DNA of 64,000 bases from Sternotherus odoratus (taxonomy: Eukaryota; Chordata; Testudines; Kinosternidae), in NCBI GenBank assembly GCA_032164245.1, contig JAVMKO010000006.1:759001-823000 (forward strand). Direction: 5' to 3'. The translations under genes were made by a program, and so were the position numbers. The notes under the pieces are model-generated. The model searched no databases. It saw only the letters and a program-made list of their open reading frames with translations, and had not been told where the DNA came from. Numbering within the stretch: position 1 is the first letter of the stretch; every line of letters starts with the position of its first letter. Shown piece after piece: positions 24,011-36,195 of the stretch.

Positions 24011-26529
24011 CTGATCAGCTCCCAATGGTTTTCAGTTATAATTGGGTGATCATGTCATTAAAGACGGTATCATAATGCACAAGGAGGGCAAATTGCGGTT
24101 GCATAGGCAACTTGGAGCCAAGCAGAGCACCTGGGCTGCTCAGGGGGATGGAGAGCCGATCTCAGGAGAGGAGAGGCAATGAAGTTGGCTTGAGTAGTCT
24201 TGCCTGATGATGGCTGTGAAGGGAGCTGCTGGCTGTCTATGAATACATGGGGCGGTGGGGGAGTAAACACCAGGCAGGGAGAAGAGCTGGTGAAGCTAAA
24301 CAATGGTGTTGGGGATAAACTGACCAGGAATCAATGTTGACTGGACATTAGACGGTGTCTGTCCCTCCGAGCGATGCAGTTCTAGGGCCATGGGGACAGA
24401 CAATGGAAATGGAATATGAAAATCTGTGAAGGGGATGCTCTGACAGGGCGTCTGCGGTAGCAGGGATGGGACTTGAGGACCCAGGAGGGTCCTTCTGCTC
24501 CTATTTTTTATTCTAGCTTAACTCTGGTATTCCCTTCCTTGTGAGTGCCGGTGTTAGCGGCTGGGGTAATGTGAACTCCCAGATAGCTTGTGGGCAAGTC
24601 TGGAGGTTTTTAAAAACACAAAGTGCAAAGAGCAATTCCATCACGTGGCACCATGTCAGCACCCACGTGGTTCATCAGCTGGTTGGACCCTTTAGATCCA
24701 TGGCACAGACGTCAGCCCCTTGAGCTCCTGGAGTAACTGATAGCAGTAGTAGGTTGCCATCCCGTTTCCACCAGCACTAGAGGGGGATGGGACACACTTT
24801 GCCAGTGGATCTCACTGATCTTTGCGGGCAGCAGAGGAATGGGGAGACTCAGGAATCCTGGTTCCACTCCAAGCTTTAGTGGGCACAGACCCTTCTGTCC
24901 CCCTTGTGCACAAGTGTGACCTCTTCTGCCCCACCCCCAGTCTTGTCTCTTCCCCTCCTGGCTCCTCATCCCAGTCCTGCCCCTCCCTAGTCCTGCTCAG
25001 GCTTCTCATCCCACCTCTGTGCACAGTCCATCCCCCTCACCTGCCGAGTTCTGCATCCAAGTCCCAGCCGTGGCCCCCGCCCGCTGCTAGTTGCTACCCT
25101 CAGGCGCCTCAGCCCAGCCCCCGTACCCTCACCCGGCTCCTGTCCTAGTGTCTTGCCAGCCACTCTCAGTTTCCCCACCCCCGCTCTTTCCTCATCCAGG
25201 ATGTCTCCCCCCCTCACATAGCCCAGTCCCAGCCCACCCCCCACAGACTCTGTCCCAATCCACTCCCCCTTCCCCCTCCTTTCACCCCATGCTCCCGGTC
25301 TGGCTCTTGTCCTCTCTGCATCCCAACCAGACATCTCCCTTCTCCTCTTCCTCGCTGCCCGGGCCCAGCAAGAGGGAGCGTTAGGAGCCCAGGTGAGGCA
25401 GACTCCCTCGTCTCAGTTCTAGGGCCTGGCACCACCATGGCCCTGGGTGGCTCCGAGCTGCCATCAGGCCTAGCCGCAGGCTGGAGCAAGCTCCGTCGCT
25501 CTGTGGGGACGTGACCTGCGGTGTGGTCAGTGGGGAAGGGCTGGAGCAGATGGAACCTGTAGAGAATTGAGTTGCCAAACTCTAACAAGTGTCACTGAGC
25601 GTGTGCGAACAGAGATTTCCCGGAGGGTCTTTACTTGGCCAACGTGGGGTGAGTTTTCCAGGGTTGCAAGAGGCGCTTGGTCAGTTTTGACGAGGTGAGG
25701 TCTGTGGGATTTGGTTGGCAGATATCACAGGCTAGTCCCCTTGGGGGCCAAGTCTTCAGACGTTGCCAGCGCCACACAGAGCGGTTACTGACGTACCGCA
25801 GAAAGACTCACATTGTGTGTCTGGGGTTACGGAAGTGCCTGTTAATCTTCAACTCTGTGTTTTCATTTCACCTCCCCGGTGAGTAGCTTGTGTCAGAGGC
25901 ACCGCTGTGCGTCGCAGGGTTTGCGCGAGGGATGCTGGCTCGCTGGGCGGTGCTGAGTGCACCGAACGCTTCGCCGCTTTATGGCTGCGGAGCAGCAAAG
26001 CGGGGGATTTTCGTACTCTCCAAGCGGCAGATCAGCTACTTTCCCAAACAGCTCTGCTGCAAGTGGTGTTTTGACGGTCCGAGGAGCTGACTGAACTCTG
26101 AACGCCCGGACCCAAAAGAGCCCTCCACAGCAGGCGGTCAGGAGAGCAGCCTCTGAAAACATGGATCCCGCTGTGGGTCCCAAACCTGCCTTCCTGTACA
26201 TTAACACAGACCCCCGTGTGTGGGGGGTCCCTGTGGGACTCTGTGCCAGCGCAGGGGTCTCTGCTGACACCTCCCGACGCAGGACTGGGGCCTTGAATGG
26301 CTTCTGGTCATCTGTGGTGTATGGAGCAGCCTGTGATCCTCGCACCACTCAGGGACAGCGCCGGCGTTTGGATCCCCGGACTGGTTGTGCGCAGTCCGGG
26401 GCACAAGACCTTCGTGGAGGGAGGCTGGGGCTAGGCCTGGCCATGCAGGCGGGGATGCAGTAGTCCTGGAACCCAGCATGCTGTGGAGCCTGGCAAGCTG
26501 GATCTGGGTTGTGCAGTTTGGGGTGGTCG
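24011..26529. other. Unassigned DNA
   Basis: The stretch from 24.9 to 25.4 kb is C-rich with low-complexity Pro/Ser frames on + and Gly-rich frames on -. None has a recognisable domain. Nothing else is supported. Confidence 0.45.
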
Positions 26530-26784
26530 CTTTTTCCATAGCTTCATAGACTCCAAGGCCAGGAGGGACCATTGTGATCATCTAGCACAGGCCAGAGAAC
26601 GACTCCCAAAGAATTGCTATGGCAGATCCCTTAGAAAAACAACCAGCCTTGATTTTAGAATTGTCACCGATGGAGACTCCACCGTGATCCCGGGTAAATT
26701 GTTCCAATGGCTAATTACTCGCACCATACACATGTACGCCTTATTGCCAGTCTGCCTTGGGCTAGCTTCCACTCTCAGGAATGA
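26530..26784 (-). mobile_element. CR1-type LINE 3' fragment (minus)
   Basis: Read on the minus strand this encodes the CR1-type ORF2 C-terminus. The frame at 26617-26850 includes 'YMCMVRVISHWNNLPGITVESPSVTILKSRL', a variant of the HWN-LP---VE-PS---FK signature. The 3' end lies at the low-coordinate side, where 'tcatagactccaaggccag' is the reverse complement of the subfamily tail. The same subfamily occurs at 33.25-33.94 kb. A PLE fragment begins immediately to the right. Confidence 0.75.
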
Positions 26785-27400
26785 AAGAAGAACAAGGAGG
26801 ACTTGTGACACCTTAGAGACTAACACATTTATTTCAGCATAAGCTTTCATGGGCTACAGCCCACTTCATCAGATGCATAGAATGGAACATACAGTAGGGA
26901 TATGTATATATATACCAAGAACATGAAAAGGTGGAAGTTGCCATACCAACTCTAAGAGGCTAATTAATTAAGATGAGCTATTGGCAGCAGGAGAAAACTT
27001 CTGTAGTGGTAATCAGGATGGCCAATTTCAGACAGGTGTGAGGAACAGTAGGGGGATAGTTAACACAGGGAAGTAGAGTCAGTTTGTGTAATGACCCAGC
27101 CATTCCCAGTCTTTATTCAACCCTGATTTGATGGTGTCCAGTTTGCAAGTTCCAGTTTAGCAGTTTCTCATTGGAGTCTGTTTCTGAAGCTTTTTTTGTT
27201 GTTGAAGAATTGCCACTTTTAAGTGTGTTACTGAGTGTCCAGGGAGATTGAAATGCTCTCCTACTGGTTTTTGAATGTTAGGATTCCTGATGTCAGATTT
27301 GTGTCCATTTATTCTTTTGCATAGAGTCTGTCCGGTCTGGCCAAGGTACATGGCAGAGGAGCATGGCTGGCACATGATGGCATATATCCCAGGGTTGAGT
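26785..27400 (-). mobile_element. Penelope-like element 3' region with GIY-YIG nuclease end
   Basis: PLEs encode a reverse transcriptase followed by a GIY-YIG endonuclease that nicks target DNA. This copy, on the minus strand, keeps the C-terminal nuclease part and the 3' UTR. The frame ending at 27157 reads NPGIYAIMCQPC...MYLGQTG, which is the paired GIY...YIG-type motif (GIY near 27386-27394, YLG near 27347). It is followed by KRINGHKSDI, with the Arg and His expected of the family, and by VGEHFN, with a candidate catalytic Glu. The UTR runs to about 26785 and ends with the family-specific terminus also seen near 36.5, 50.1, 51.2, 52.7 and 54.1 kb. The reverse transcriptase is missing, so the copy is 5'-truncated and inactive. 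Confidence 0.82.
26840..26880 (-). ncRNA. Hammerhead-ribozyme-like core in the PLE 3' region
   Basis: On the minus strand the order is CTGATGA (26866-26872), a hairpin formed by GTGGGC and GCCCAT around a TGTA loop, then GAAA (26845-26848), then GC-TTAT-GC. CUGAUGA, stem II and GAAA are the conserved catalytic core of hammerhead ribozymes, and the GC/GC pair could be the very short stem III known from PLE-associated minimal hammerheads. The nucleotide at the expected cleavage site is TG, not TH, in this copy, and I could not pair a convincing stem I. This is a candidate only, probably inactive here. Confidence 0.4.
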
Positions 27401-27731
27401 CACTTCCCCAGCTGCTCTCTGCTCCCCTTGCATTGAGCTGCAGTGTTCGTGCTCTAGGCAGGTGATGTGAATTTCACCTGTGAATGAACCCGCCTTAGGA
27501 TTTGCGTGGGATCTGAGTGCCCCTCCCCCCATCTGCCCCCACACACCTGGGCTCCAAGCCTGAGGGATCCTTCGCTGGGGGTCGGGTTTGGATTACAGAT
27601 AAGCCAGGGAATGTATCCAGTGGCACGTGCACTGAGAATGATCTGACGGGCCAGTGAGAATTGTTTGTATTTGGAACAGAAGAATATTTACATTTGTTTT
27701 TAGGAATGGAAATGAGCTAGTAATAGGCAGA
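27401..27731. other. Possible upstream PLE remainder and unassigned DNA
   Basis: The 27.40-27.55 kb part may continue the PLE coding region, with frames shifted relative to the GIY-YIG frame. I cannot support a motif in it. Confidence 0.3.
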
Positions 27732-27803
27732 ACTTGGGATCTTTCTCCTTTCATCAGTGAACGGCAGGACTTGGGATCTTTCTCCTTTCGTCAGTGAACG
27801 GCA
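27732..27803. repeat. Local 37-bp tandem duplication
   Basis: The unit starting acttgggatctttctcc is present twice with a 37-bp period (27732 and 27769). The copies differ at one position (cat versus cgt). It is a recent small tandem duplication with no obvious function. Confidence 0.9.
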
Positions 27804-30532
27804 CTGGAGCTATTAGCTGCAGTTAGAACCAGAGGTGTCTGTGATGGTTTTCATGATTTAAAACTTAAGGGCAAGTGTATGCAGAATACAAAGGCCGTTC
27901 TTTTTTTAGTTATATTTTTTTATCTCCCTGGGAGAGCTTAGCACCTCTGGGTGCTTTTCTCAATTCCTGCTGTGTAAATCTGCAGTAATTCCGCTGGAGC
28001 TAGTTCAAAATTACATTTATGTAACTGGGAGCCAAATATGGCCCTTTGTCTCATTGCATTAAGGGACTGAATCCTCATTGAATTCCTGGCTTCGCTGATG
28101 GGTTAGGCCATGATCCAGCAAAGCACTTAAGCACGTACTTAGCATTAAACACATCAATAAACCCGTTGCAGTCCATAAAGCTGAAAGGTATCACATGCTT
28201 AAGCGTTCTTTGGATCAAAGCCCTATTGTGTCTGCATCTTTAGGCCTTGTTTCTGAAAACACCTATGTGCATGCCTGACTTTACCCATGTGAGTGGTGCC
28301 GTTGGCTTCAATGCAATATGTGCTCATAAGAGTTTGCAGGGCCAGGACTTGTGTGAAAGATTTTTGGTTATAACGAACACACTGGAGCAGTGCGAATGCA
28401 GGGTATTGGAGCACTAGTGTGTGCTGAAAGGGTTGACCTGCAGAGGAACTGAGACATGAAAGCTTATTTTCCAGAGCAGCTCTATTGAGACACTCTTAAA
28501 AATAACAAGTATGACATCCCAGAAAGCGTTGGTTTTCAAGGGTTTAGTGACAGGCAATATGAAATCACAATGGGTAGAAATGTGCTATGCAGGGATTTTG
28601 AATTACAAAACAATTTTGCTGAAGCAGCTTCATAAGCTTTATTCATTTATTTATTTGTCTTTACATGAATTTCCTTCTCAGAAAAGGCTTCTGATTAATA
28701 GTCCTGCATGCTTTTTTTTTTTTAGCTCGATCTTCTGTTAATACTGTTTGCAGGCTAAAGTTCAGATCACTCTTACAGATAACAGTTTTTTGTAAATATC
28801 CATAATTAACCATTTCCAAGAGAATTCATTAAACAGATATTTTGAAAGAGCTTTTCTATTCAAATAGGACCCTGCACTGGCCAAAAATAGACAGCTCAAG
28901 TATACGCCACATTACTGTTTGTTTATAGAGCTGCCAGTCAGGCTCATTGTCGGCATTAGCTCTCTTAGTTTGTGTCATAACCTTCACGTTATTTAATGTG
29001 CTACTTTGTATGTTTTACTATCGGCTAAGTTCTCACTGATGGACACAAACAGCTAGATTAAGTAAACATAACCCCTTGTAGGGGGCAATGAAAAACCCCA
29101 TGTATGTACAGTCCTACTGGATTTGAAATGAATTTGGTCCGTTAAGATAACTGGCAGAAAAAAATCAGAAGTGAAATCCTGGCCAGTTAAATGCTATCAA
29201 GACTCCCAAAATGCAGTGCAAAGACTAGACTCATTGCGAAGCTGGGTAGATGTGAAATCAGAGATTCGAATGGTTCCCTGATATTCAATAACACTTCCTC
29301 GATTTATGTGGGAAATGTTCAGAGAGGTGAAGGATGAAGGAGGGGAGTGAAGAGCCAGAGCACGGGAGTTATCACACAAGTCATGCCTTGGAAGTGCAGT
29401 GTATTCTCCTGTGTTGTTGGACATCAGTGACACGAAACAAAAACAGCTCGGTAGATAGAGGAACCCATGTTAATCCAGTGAGCAGATCACACCCATGTGC
29501 TGTCCCACAAGAGCAGCAAATGTTGTGTGCTGAAAGGTGAATGGACCTGTGCAGTAGCCCATGCATTTCCCTGCTGTCACACACTGTGCTCTCTTTCACT
29601 CTTGATTTTGCCTGGCGTGCAAAGACTAGAGCTCACACTTGAAGATTTAGGTGCAGAAGCATGTTTAGTATCAATGGTTTGATTGTGATCTCAAAGCTGT
29701 ACATTCAGAGCATCAAAAAGTGGAGTAACCTACATGTCTCTGCTATCAGCGGCCTCTGTCCAAAGCTGTTTAGACACTTCTGTCCTTCATAAAATGTGTT
29801 ACTCGTAAGTCAGTTGCTCTGATTTCCGTGAGAAGATTGCTCCAAACTGAATAAGATTTGACCCAAATTGGATTTTTTTTAATGCCTCGGCACTGGTTAT
29901 TTGCATACTCCAGTCTGCCATACCTCACAAGAAAAAACAGATTCCATTGTGTGTGATGAGATCGTTAGTGCACGAGTCCCCCAGATCCATAATCAATGGG
30001 GCACTGACGATTTTCATGTGACATTTCTCCTCTTTCCAGCTCAGGGGCATCCTGGTGGGCACTCGCGGGGGGACTCTGTGCTGCTAAACCCACTAATGGA
30101 TGACACCGAGAGAGCCTGGAGAGGAGTCTCCGCTCATGCAGTAATCCCATTATCATTCAATTAGTGACAGGCTGACGTGACCTGCTGGTGTCAGGATACA
30201 GAACCTGGCCAGATCAGAGTCCTGAGCTCTGCTTTGCACCCAGCCCCACCCAGGTGGACGGATCCAGATTTGCTTCTTGCATCTGAAGCTTAGTGGCAGA
30301 AATCTTAAGAGAACAGGTCATCCGGGGGGAGGACAATAATTCTGGTCTCCCTTCCTGCTGTCCTGCACCCCAGTTCCAGGGCCTGCCATCTCCTGCGGGC
30401 TCTTTTGGGGGTGACAGGTGGCTGTTCTCCCACTGTCTCTGTTTAGCGGGTTGTAGTAACAAGATCTTTCTACTACCACCTCTGACTCCAGAGTGGTAAC
30501 TGGCCTGAGCACTCACCCACCCGACACACACA
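27804..30532. other. Unassigned AT-moderate DNA
   Basis: A T-run lies near 28711-28723. No coding, RNA or repeat feature was recognised. Short frames lack domains. Confidence 0.45.
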
Positions 30533-31180
30533 TGGAATCACAGAGTGGCAGGACAGGAAGGGACCTCGAGCCATCTAGTCCAGTCCCCTGCACTCAAGGC
30601 AGGATTCAGTATTATCTAGACCATCCCTGACAAGTGTTTGTCCAACCTGCTCTTAACAATCACCAATAATGGAGATTCCACAACCTCCCTGGGCAATTTA
30701 TTCTGGTGCTTCACCCCCCTGACAGGTAGGAAATTTTTCCTAGTATCCAATATAACCGCCCCTCCCTTTTGCTCCAATTTAAAGACATTGCTGCTCATCC
30801 TATTCTCAGCGGTTAAGAAAAACAATCCCCCCCCCCTTGTAACAACCTTTTATGTTCTTCAAAACTGTTCTCACGTCCCCTCTCAGTCTTCTCTTCTTCA
30901 GACTAGACAAAGACAGGTTTTTTTTTAATCTTCCCTCCTAGGTCATGTTTTCTAGACCTTTAATCATTTGTGTTGCTCTTCTCTGGACTCTCTCCAATTT
31001 GTCCACATCCTTCCTGAAATGTGCTGCCCAGAACTGGACACAATACTCCAGTTGAGGTCCCATCAGTGCGGAGTAGAGCGGAAGAATTACTTCTCGAGTC
31101 TTGCTTGCAACACTCCTGCTAATACATCCCAGGATGGTGTTTGCTTTTTTTGCATCAATGTTACACTGTTGACTCATTTG
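30533..31180 (-). mobile_element. CR1 LINE 3' fragment (minus)
   Basis: The reverse complement of the CR1 tail (tggaatcacagag) marks the 3' end at the low-coordinate side. The minus-strand frame at 30616-30825 encodes a CR1 C-terminus ([27 protein letters not shown] in part). The frame at 30938-31423 contains the upstream block '[40 protein letters not shown]', a hallmark of CR1 ORF2 after the reverse transcriptase. Truncation on the 5' side is near 31180. Stops and frame changes show decay. Confidence 0.88.
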
Positions 31181-32274
31181 CTCCCTGCTGCTCGAGACCG
31201 CGACAAAACCCAGACAGGCTTCTGCAGTGGTGACTCTCCCAAAAGCCAATTCCATATCCCAGGGAAAGGGTGCAGGGCAGAGGAAAGGAAATCTGTTTTT
31301 TCCAGGGTTTTCCAGGGTTTGGCTGTGGCTGAGTCCCAGTTCGGGGGGACAGATCAGGGGTGTTGTGCCATCGGAAGTCAGATCCTGAAGTCCTGCCCTG
31401 AAATTTCTGCTCCCACAGCCCAATATTGACTAGAAGTTACAAGGCCGGGTAACGTGTTATTCCTTTTATTAAATGGACTCAGAACACCATGTCTGAGGGA
31501 ACACCACAGAATGGGGGGGACGCAGTATTTCACAGCATGCGCTGTGGTTAACTGAGGCATTCTACAGACTGGGGGCATAGCAGAGCTGAAATATGGGATA
31601 AATGTCTGTCCGACATGCTTAGATCCCAGATTCTAGGACTGTGGCATTACAAGAAGTCTTCAAGTCCTAAGTCATGTGGTCAGTCCCAGGTTTTCAATAC
31701 AGACTGGAGCTTGCCAGAAAAACAAAATTTCTGTTTTCCAAAGAACGTCAGGGTTTCGGAAATAGTTCCTGTCCAATGGGGAATGAAACCAGGACCTTTT
31801 GGAATTTTTCACAAAAAAGGGAATACCTGCCCATCCCATCCTATAATAGCCAATAGGTCAGGGTGTTTCCCTGCATTGTGGGAGACCCAACTTTACCAGC
31901 CACTTGAATTGAGGTATCCCACCTCCCAGGTGAGTCACCTAGTGGTGAGAGCAGTCTCTGGGGTCTCTCTGATTTTCGCCAGAAACTCCATCCGTAACTG
32001 AGAATTCTTTTTGATGAATTGGCATTTTCTGATTCAAAACGTTTTCTCAGGGAATTCACATCTAATACAAACGGCATGTGCCTCTATTGACGTGTGCCTG
32101 AGATACTGGAACATCTTCTGGTCAAGTGACACATGGAGCTGAGGTGTTACAGGAATGGCCATGTTAGAAACACATATACCAGCGCAGAGATTTGGACAGA
32201 GAGATGTAGAACTTCAAACCCATTGAAATCAATGAGACTGCAGGTGTGTAATTGAGAGCACGAGATTAAATTAT
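31181..32274. other. Unassigned DNA
   Basis: There is a short direct repeat of 'ttttccaggg' near 31298-31318. No feature with supporting motifs was found. Confidence 0.45.
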
Positions 32275-32690
32275 GAGGCTTTACAAGGAGAGGCTGAGGG
32301 AACTGGGGTTATTTAGTCTGCAGAAGAGAAGACTGAGGGGGGATTTGATAGCAGCCTTCAGCCACCTGAAGGGGGATTCCAAAGAGGATGGATCTAGACT
32401 GTTCTCAGTGGTGGCAGAAGACAGAACAAGGAGTAATGGTCTCAAGTTGTAGTGGGGGAGGTCTGGGTTGGATATTAGGAAACACTATTTCACACAGAGG
32501 GTGGTGAAGCACTGGAATGGGGTCCCTAGGGAGGTGGTGGAATTTCCTTCCTTTGAGGTTTTTAAGGTTTCGCTTGACAAAGCCCTGGCTGGGATGATTT
32601 AGTCGGGGTTGGTCCTGCTTTGAGCAGGGGGTTGGACTAGATACCTCCTGAGGTCCCTTCCCACCCTGAGATTCTATGATTCTATGAAAT
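32275..32690 (+). mobile_element. CR1 LINE 3' fragment
   Basis: It runs from the 'gagaggctgaggga' block of ORF2 through the conserved C-terminus ([22 protein letters not shown] in frame) and the 3' UTR to the terminal 'gattctatgattctatg' repeat. The 3' end is complete, while the 5' end is truncated at 32275. An in-frame interruption precedes the C-terminus. Confidence 0.92.
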
Positions 32691-33242
32691 TAAAGTGATC
32701 TTGAATCCCTGAGATTGTTGAATTGCTCCAAGGTTTCATTCTCAAGCAAAGGTGCCTGCCATGAAATGCTGCCAGCCTAACGTCAGCCCCAGGTAATATG
32801 TCCTGGTCAGGTATCACAGAATGGTTGTGTTGGATTATGTATAATTTGTGATTGCAAATGTACAGGAATATATATAAATCTCATATAGCTCAGCATACTA
32901 ACCTGCAACAAATTACTTTATTTCTGCAACATTTTGCGGCATTCAGCTACTGTTGTAATCGGCCATGTAATCACTAAAACAGAGCAAGGGAATAAACTCC
33001 CAGAACCAAGGAATAATTTGTAATCCATGGAATAAATTACATTTATTTTGCACCATTTACTTTCTTACCTGCATTCTGCACACTAACCTGTGTCAAGATT
33101 AGCAATTCAAACTCGCCAAGAGCAGTCTGCTGCTGTCTTTTATTTAACGAAGGGGAAACAGAAAAAGGAACTGAGGAAAAAAAATTCCTACCCCCACCAG
33201 ACTCCATGTGAAGAGCAGGAGAAAGAAGAGACAGTAAAGCAC
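32691..33242. other. Unassigned DNA
   Basis: AT-rich sequence with no recognised feature. Confidence 0.45.
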
Positions 33243-33940
33243 ATGTACAAATAGATCCCAATGCCAGAAGGGACCACTGTGATCACCACGTCCAACCTCC
33301 TATATAACAGAGGCCAGAGAACTGCCCCCAAATTATTCCTAGAGCAGATCTTTGAGGAAAAATAATCCAAACTTGATTTTCAAATGATGAGTGATGGATA
33401 ATCCGGCACAACCCTTGGTAAATTGTTCTAATATCTAGTTACTCTCACTGTCCCAAATGTATGCCTTATTGCCAGTCTGAATTTGTCTAGCTTCAACTTC
33501 TAGCCACTGAATCGTGCTGTACCTTTCTCTGCTAGACTGAGAGTCCATTATTAAGTATGTAGATACCTGTAAACTGTAATCAAGCCACCCCTTAACCGTC
33601 TCTTTATTAAAGTGAATAGATTGAGTTCCTTGAGTCAGTCACTGTTAGCCATGTTTTTGAATCTCTGAACCTTCTCCAGTTTATCAACATCCTTCTCCAC
33701 TGGAGCACCAGAACTGGACACAGGATTCCAAACCCAGAGAGGAACCTCCCTCTCTGCTTCTACTCGAGATTCTCCGTTTATGCCTCCCGGGATCCCGTTA
33801 GCTCTTTTGGCCCTGGGAGCTCATGTTCAGCTGATTATTCACCACCACCCCAATTCTTTTTCAGAGTCGCTGCTCCCCAGGGAGAGCCCCCCTGCTATAG
33901 GTCTGGCCAGCGTTCGTTGTGCCTAGATCTACTTGTTGAC
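33243..33940 (-). mobile_element. CR1-type LINE 3' fragment (minus)
   Basis: It belongs to the same subfamily as 26.53-26.78 kb but is longer. The subfamily tail is at about 33250 (gatcccaatgccagaaggg on the + strand). Upstream ORF2 sequence runs to about 33940, including the segments complementary to the 'LEYC-QFW' and 'KKANGI-G' regions. Many stops. It is an old copy with no coding capacity. Confidence 0.75.
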
Positions 33941-35689
33941 ATGCAGCCGGATCACAACACATGTTGTTTGCTGTCCCAGGCAAGCATTGCCCCGTTCGTT
34001 CCTGGGCCAGTGTCCGGTTTCAAGCCACCATAGCTGGAGGCGAAAGCTGACTCCTGGTTCAGATCTGGGATCCATTTCCTTCAGGCCCCAGTGGGCAGGG
34101 AGATGCGGGATTGATTGGTTTCCAGAAACACCTTGGACAGAAGATGTTGACATTTTTAGGGAATGTATTCGCTGTAATATTGCAGTTACGCTGAGGCCTT
34201 TATGTGGTAACTCAGGCAACCACATGGGAAAGGCCACGTGTTCCAAACATGGTATCTGTGGCATTCCTTCCAAGTCTCAAAGTTTCTAAAATGGCTTTTT
34301 TCCCTGGAAACTGAGGCATGAGCAGAGTATGGCAGGTGCCTTAGGAGGTTTTTATCGCACCGGTCTGGGTGGCTGGGCAGGTTCCTCCTCATCCTTGCAG
34401 GCTCCTCCGGCACAGCCTGGTGGCAGCGGGTTGTGGGGCAGAGCTGCCCTGAGGCAGGTGGCAAAGGCACCTGATCCCAAAACCAGGTGTCAATTTTCAG
34501 CTGCATTCAGTGAGAGGAAGTGGCCGTTTTGGTGCCACCAGATGCTGCAGTGCCCCAGGGCTCCCTGTCTCTCCTGCGCAGGCGCAGTCTCTGCATTGAC
34601 CCCTCCCTGGGGGACGCGGGGCGGGCGGTGGCAGGGGACGTCGGGATGCTCTGGTGGAGAGCCGGGGGATCTTGCACAGAAGCTGCTCTTGCATGCGTGT
34701 AGAAAGCAGACGTGTTTACGTGCTGGCGGGCAGCAGACGGCAGCCCTGAGCCAACGAGGGGACAAATGTCTCCCCCAGGGCAATGAAACGAACCATGAGG
34801 AGGACACCAGTGGGCAGTGCTTTGTGTGACGGAGGTAGAGAGAAGACCGGTCTCTGTCTCGCTCCTGTTTAAGTCGATGGCAAAGCTCCTGGTGACTTCA
34901 GTGGGACCGGAATTGGGAGCAGACAGGCAGGAGGCAGCTCATGAGCGGGTGTAAATTGGCATTGGCTGTGAGGGAGCTGTGCTGATTTACCCCAGCTGAG
35001 CCCAGCACACATTACAGCAGCCCGAGGCCCCCGGCCGGTCTGATGGACCCGGAGCGTGTGGGGCCCGGGAGGTTTAAAATATTCTCAACCCCCTGCCAGC
35101 GTCCCTCTCTGCTCACTCTCCTGGAGCCACCTCACACCCCAGCAGCTGCTTCCAGAATAGAGTCATCCAGTCGGGGTAGATACAGTCGCATGGGGCTTGT
35201 GGGACCAATCCCAGCTAAGCTCACAGTCTGGATGTGGAGTATCACACACCGGCAGCAAACTGCAGCCTACCACCTGTGCGCCTTGCCCATCTCACTTCTG
35301 GGGGATTCGAGTCATCTTGGATTTGTCTGCTTCTCCGTGCCCTGTAATTGCTCTTCGTATGTGGGGGTGGTTAACTTTGGGATCCCGGTAACTCTAGTAA
35401 AGCGGGTTGGCCGGGAATAGGATAAAATCACGTTACAGTAAGATGGTGTCTGAGAACTTAAAAGACATCAACCCATGTTCGTGCTGTTCCAGCATTAAAT
35501 TAATTGCAAGCGTAGCACCTCTGGGCATCCTGGAACAATAGTCTCCATAATGCACACCGTTATCAGTTAACGCTTGCACGGAAAGGACAAGGACGGCACA
35601 GATGAGTTCATGCCAAAGGGGCAGAGGGGAACAAGTGGACCCTTTACAAATACGTTAGAGGGGAAAGTCAGCCCATGAATGAGTGAGTG
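33941..35689. other. Unassigned DNA
   Basis: A segment near 34870-35010 (gacttcagtggga, then gctgatttaccccagctgag) shares short words with 50.74-50.83 kb and probably belongs to an old amniote repeat. The frames at 34.2-34.8 kb have no recognisable domain. Confidence 0.35.
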
Positions 35690-35799
35690 ACCCTGCTCTG
35701 TTAATTCCCTCTGGAGCACCGGGCATTGCCCACTGTCGGTAGAAAGGATGCTAGGCTAGGTGGACCTTTGCTCTGACCCAGTACGGCCATTCTTATGAG
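35690..35799 (+). mobile_element. CR1-type LINE 3' tail, second subfamily
   Basis: The tail reads 'gctaggtggacctttgctct', then 'gacccagtacggccattctt' and atg. The reverse complement of the same tail starts the young CR1 at 56.54 kb. Only about 110 bp remain. Confidence 0.75.
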
Positions 35800-36195
35800 G
35801 GTGGTGGGAAGTGGAGTTATTTGGTCTGCAGAAGAGAAGACTGAGGGGAGATTTGATAGCTGCTTTCAACTACCTGAAAGGGGGTTCCAAAGAGGATGGA
35901 TCTAGACTGTTCTCAGTGGTACCAGATGACCGAACAAGGAGTAATGGTTTCAAGTTTCAGTGAGGGAGGCTTAGGTTGGATATTAGGAAACATTATTTCC
36001 CTAGGAGGGTGGTGAAGCACTAGAATAGGGTCCCTAGGGAGGTGGTGGAATCTCCTTCCTTAGAGGTTTTTAAGGTCAGGCTTGACAAAGCCCTGGTTGG
36101 GATGATTTGGTTGGGTTGGTCCTGCTCTGAGCAGGGGGTTGGACTAGATACCTCCTGAGGTCCCTTCCACCCCTGATATTCTGTGATTCTCATGC
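35800..36195 (+). mobile_element. CR1 LINE 3' fragment
   Basis: It abuts the previous tail. It contains the ORF2 stretch from 'ctgcagaagagaagactgag' to the C-terminus ([20 protein letters not shown], allowing for stops), the 3' UTR motif tgagcagggggttggact and the terminal 'attctgtgattct'. The 3' end is complete. Confidence 0.9.

Noticed and set aside
26785..26900. The PLE 3' terminus as a tRNA-type SINE
   Set aside because: No A-box/B-box arrangement is visible, and at this locus the terminus is continuous with a GIY-YIG coding region in the same orientation, so it is a PLE end.
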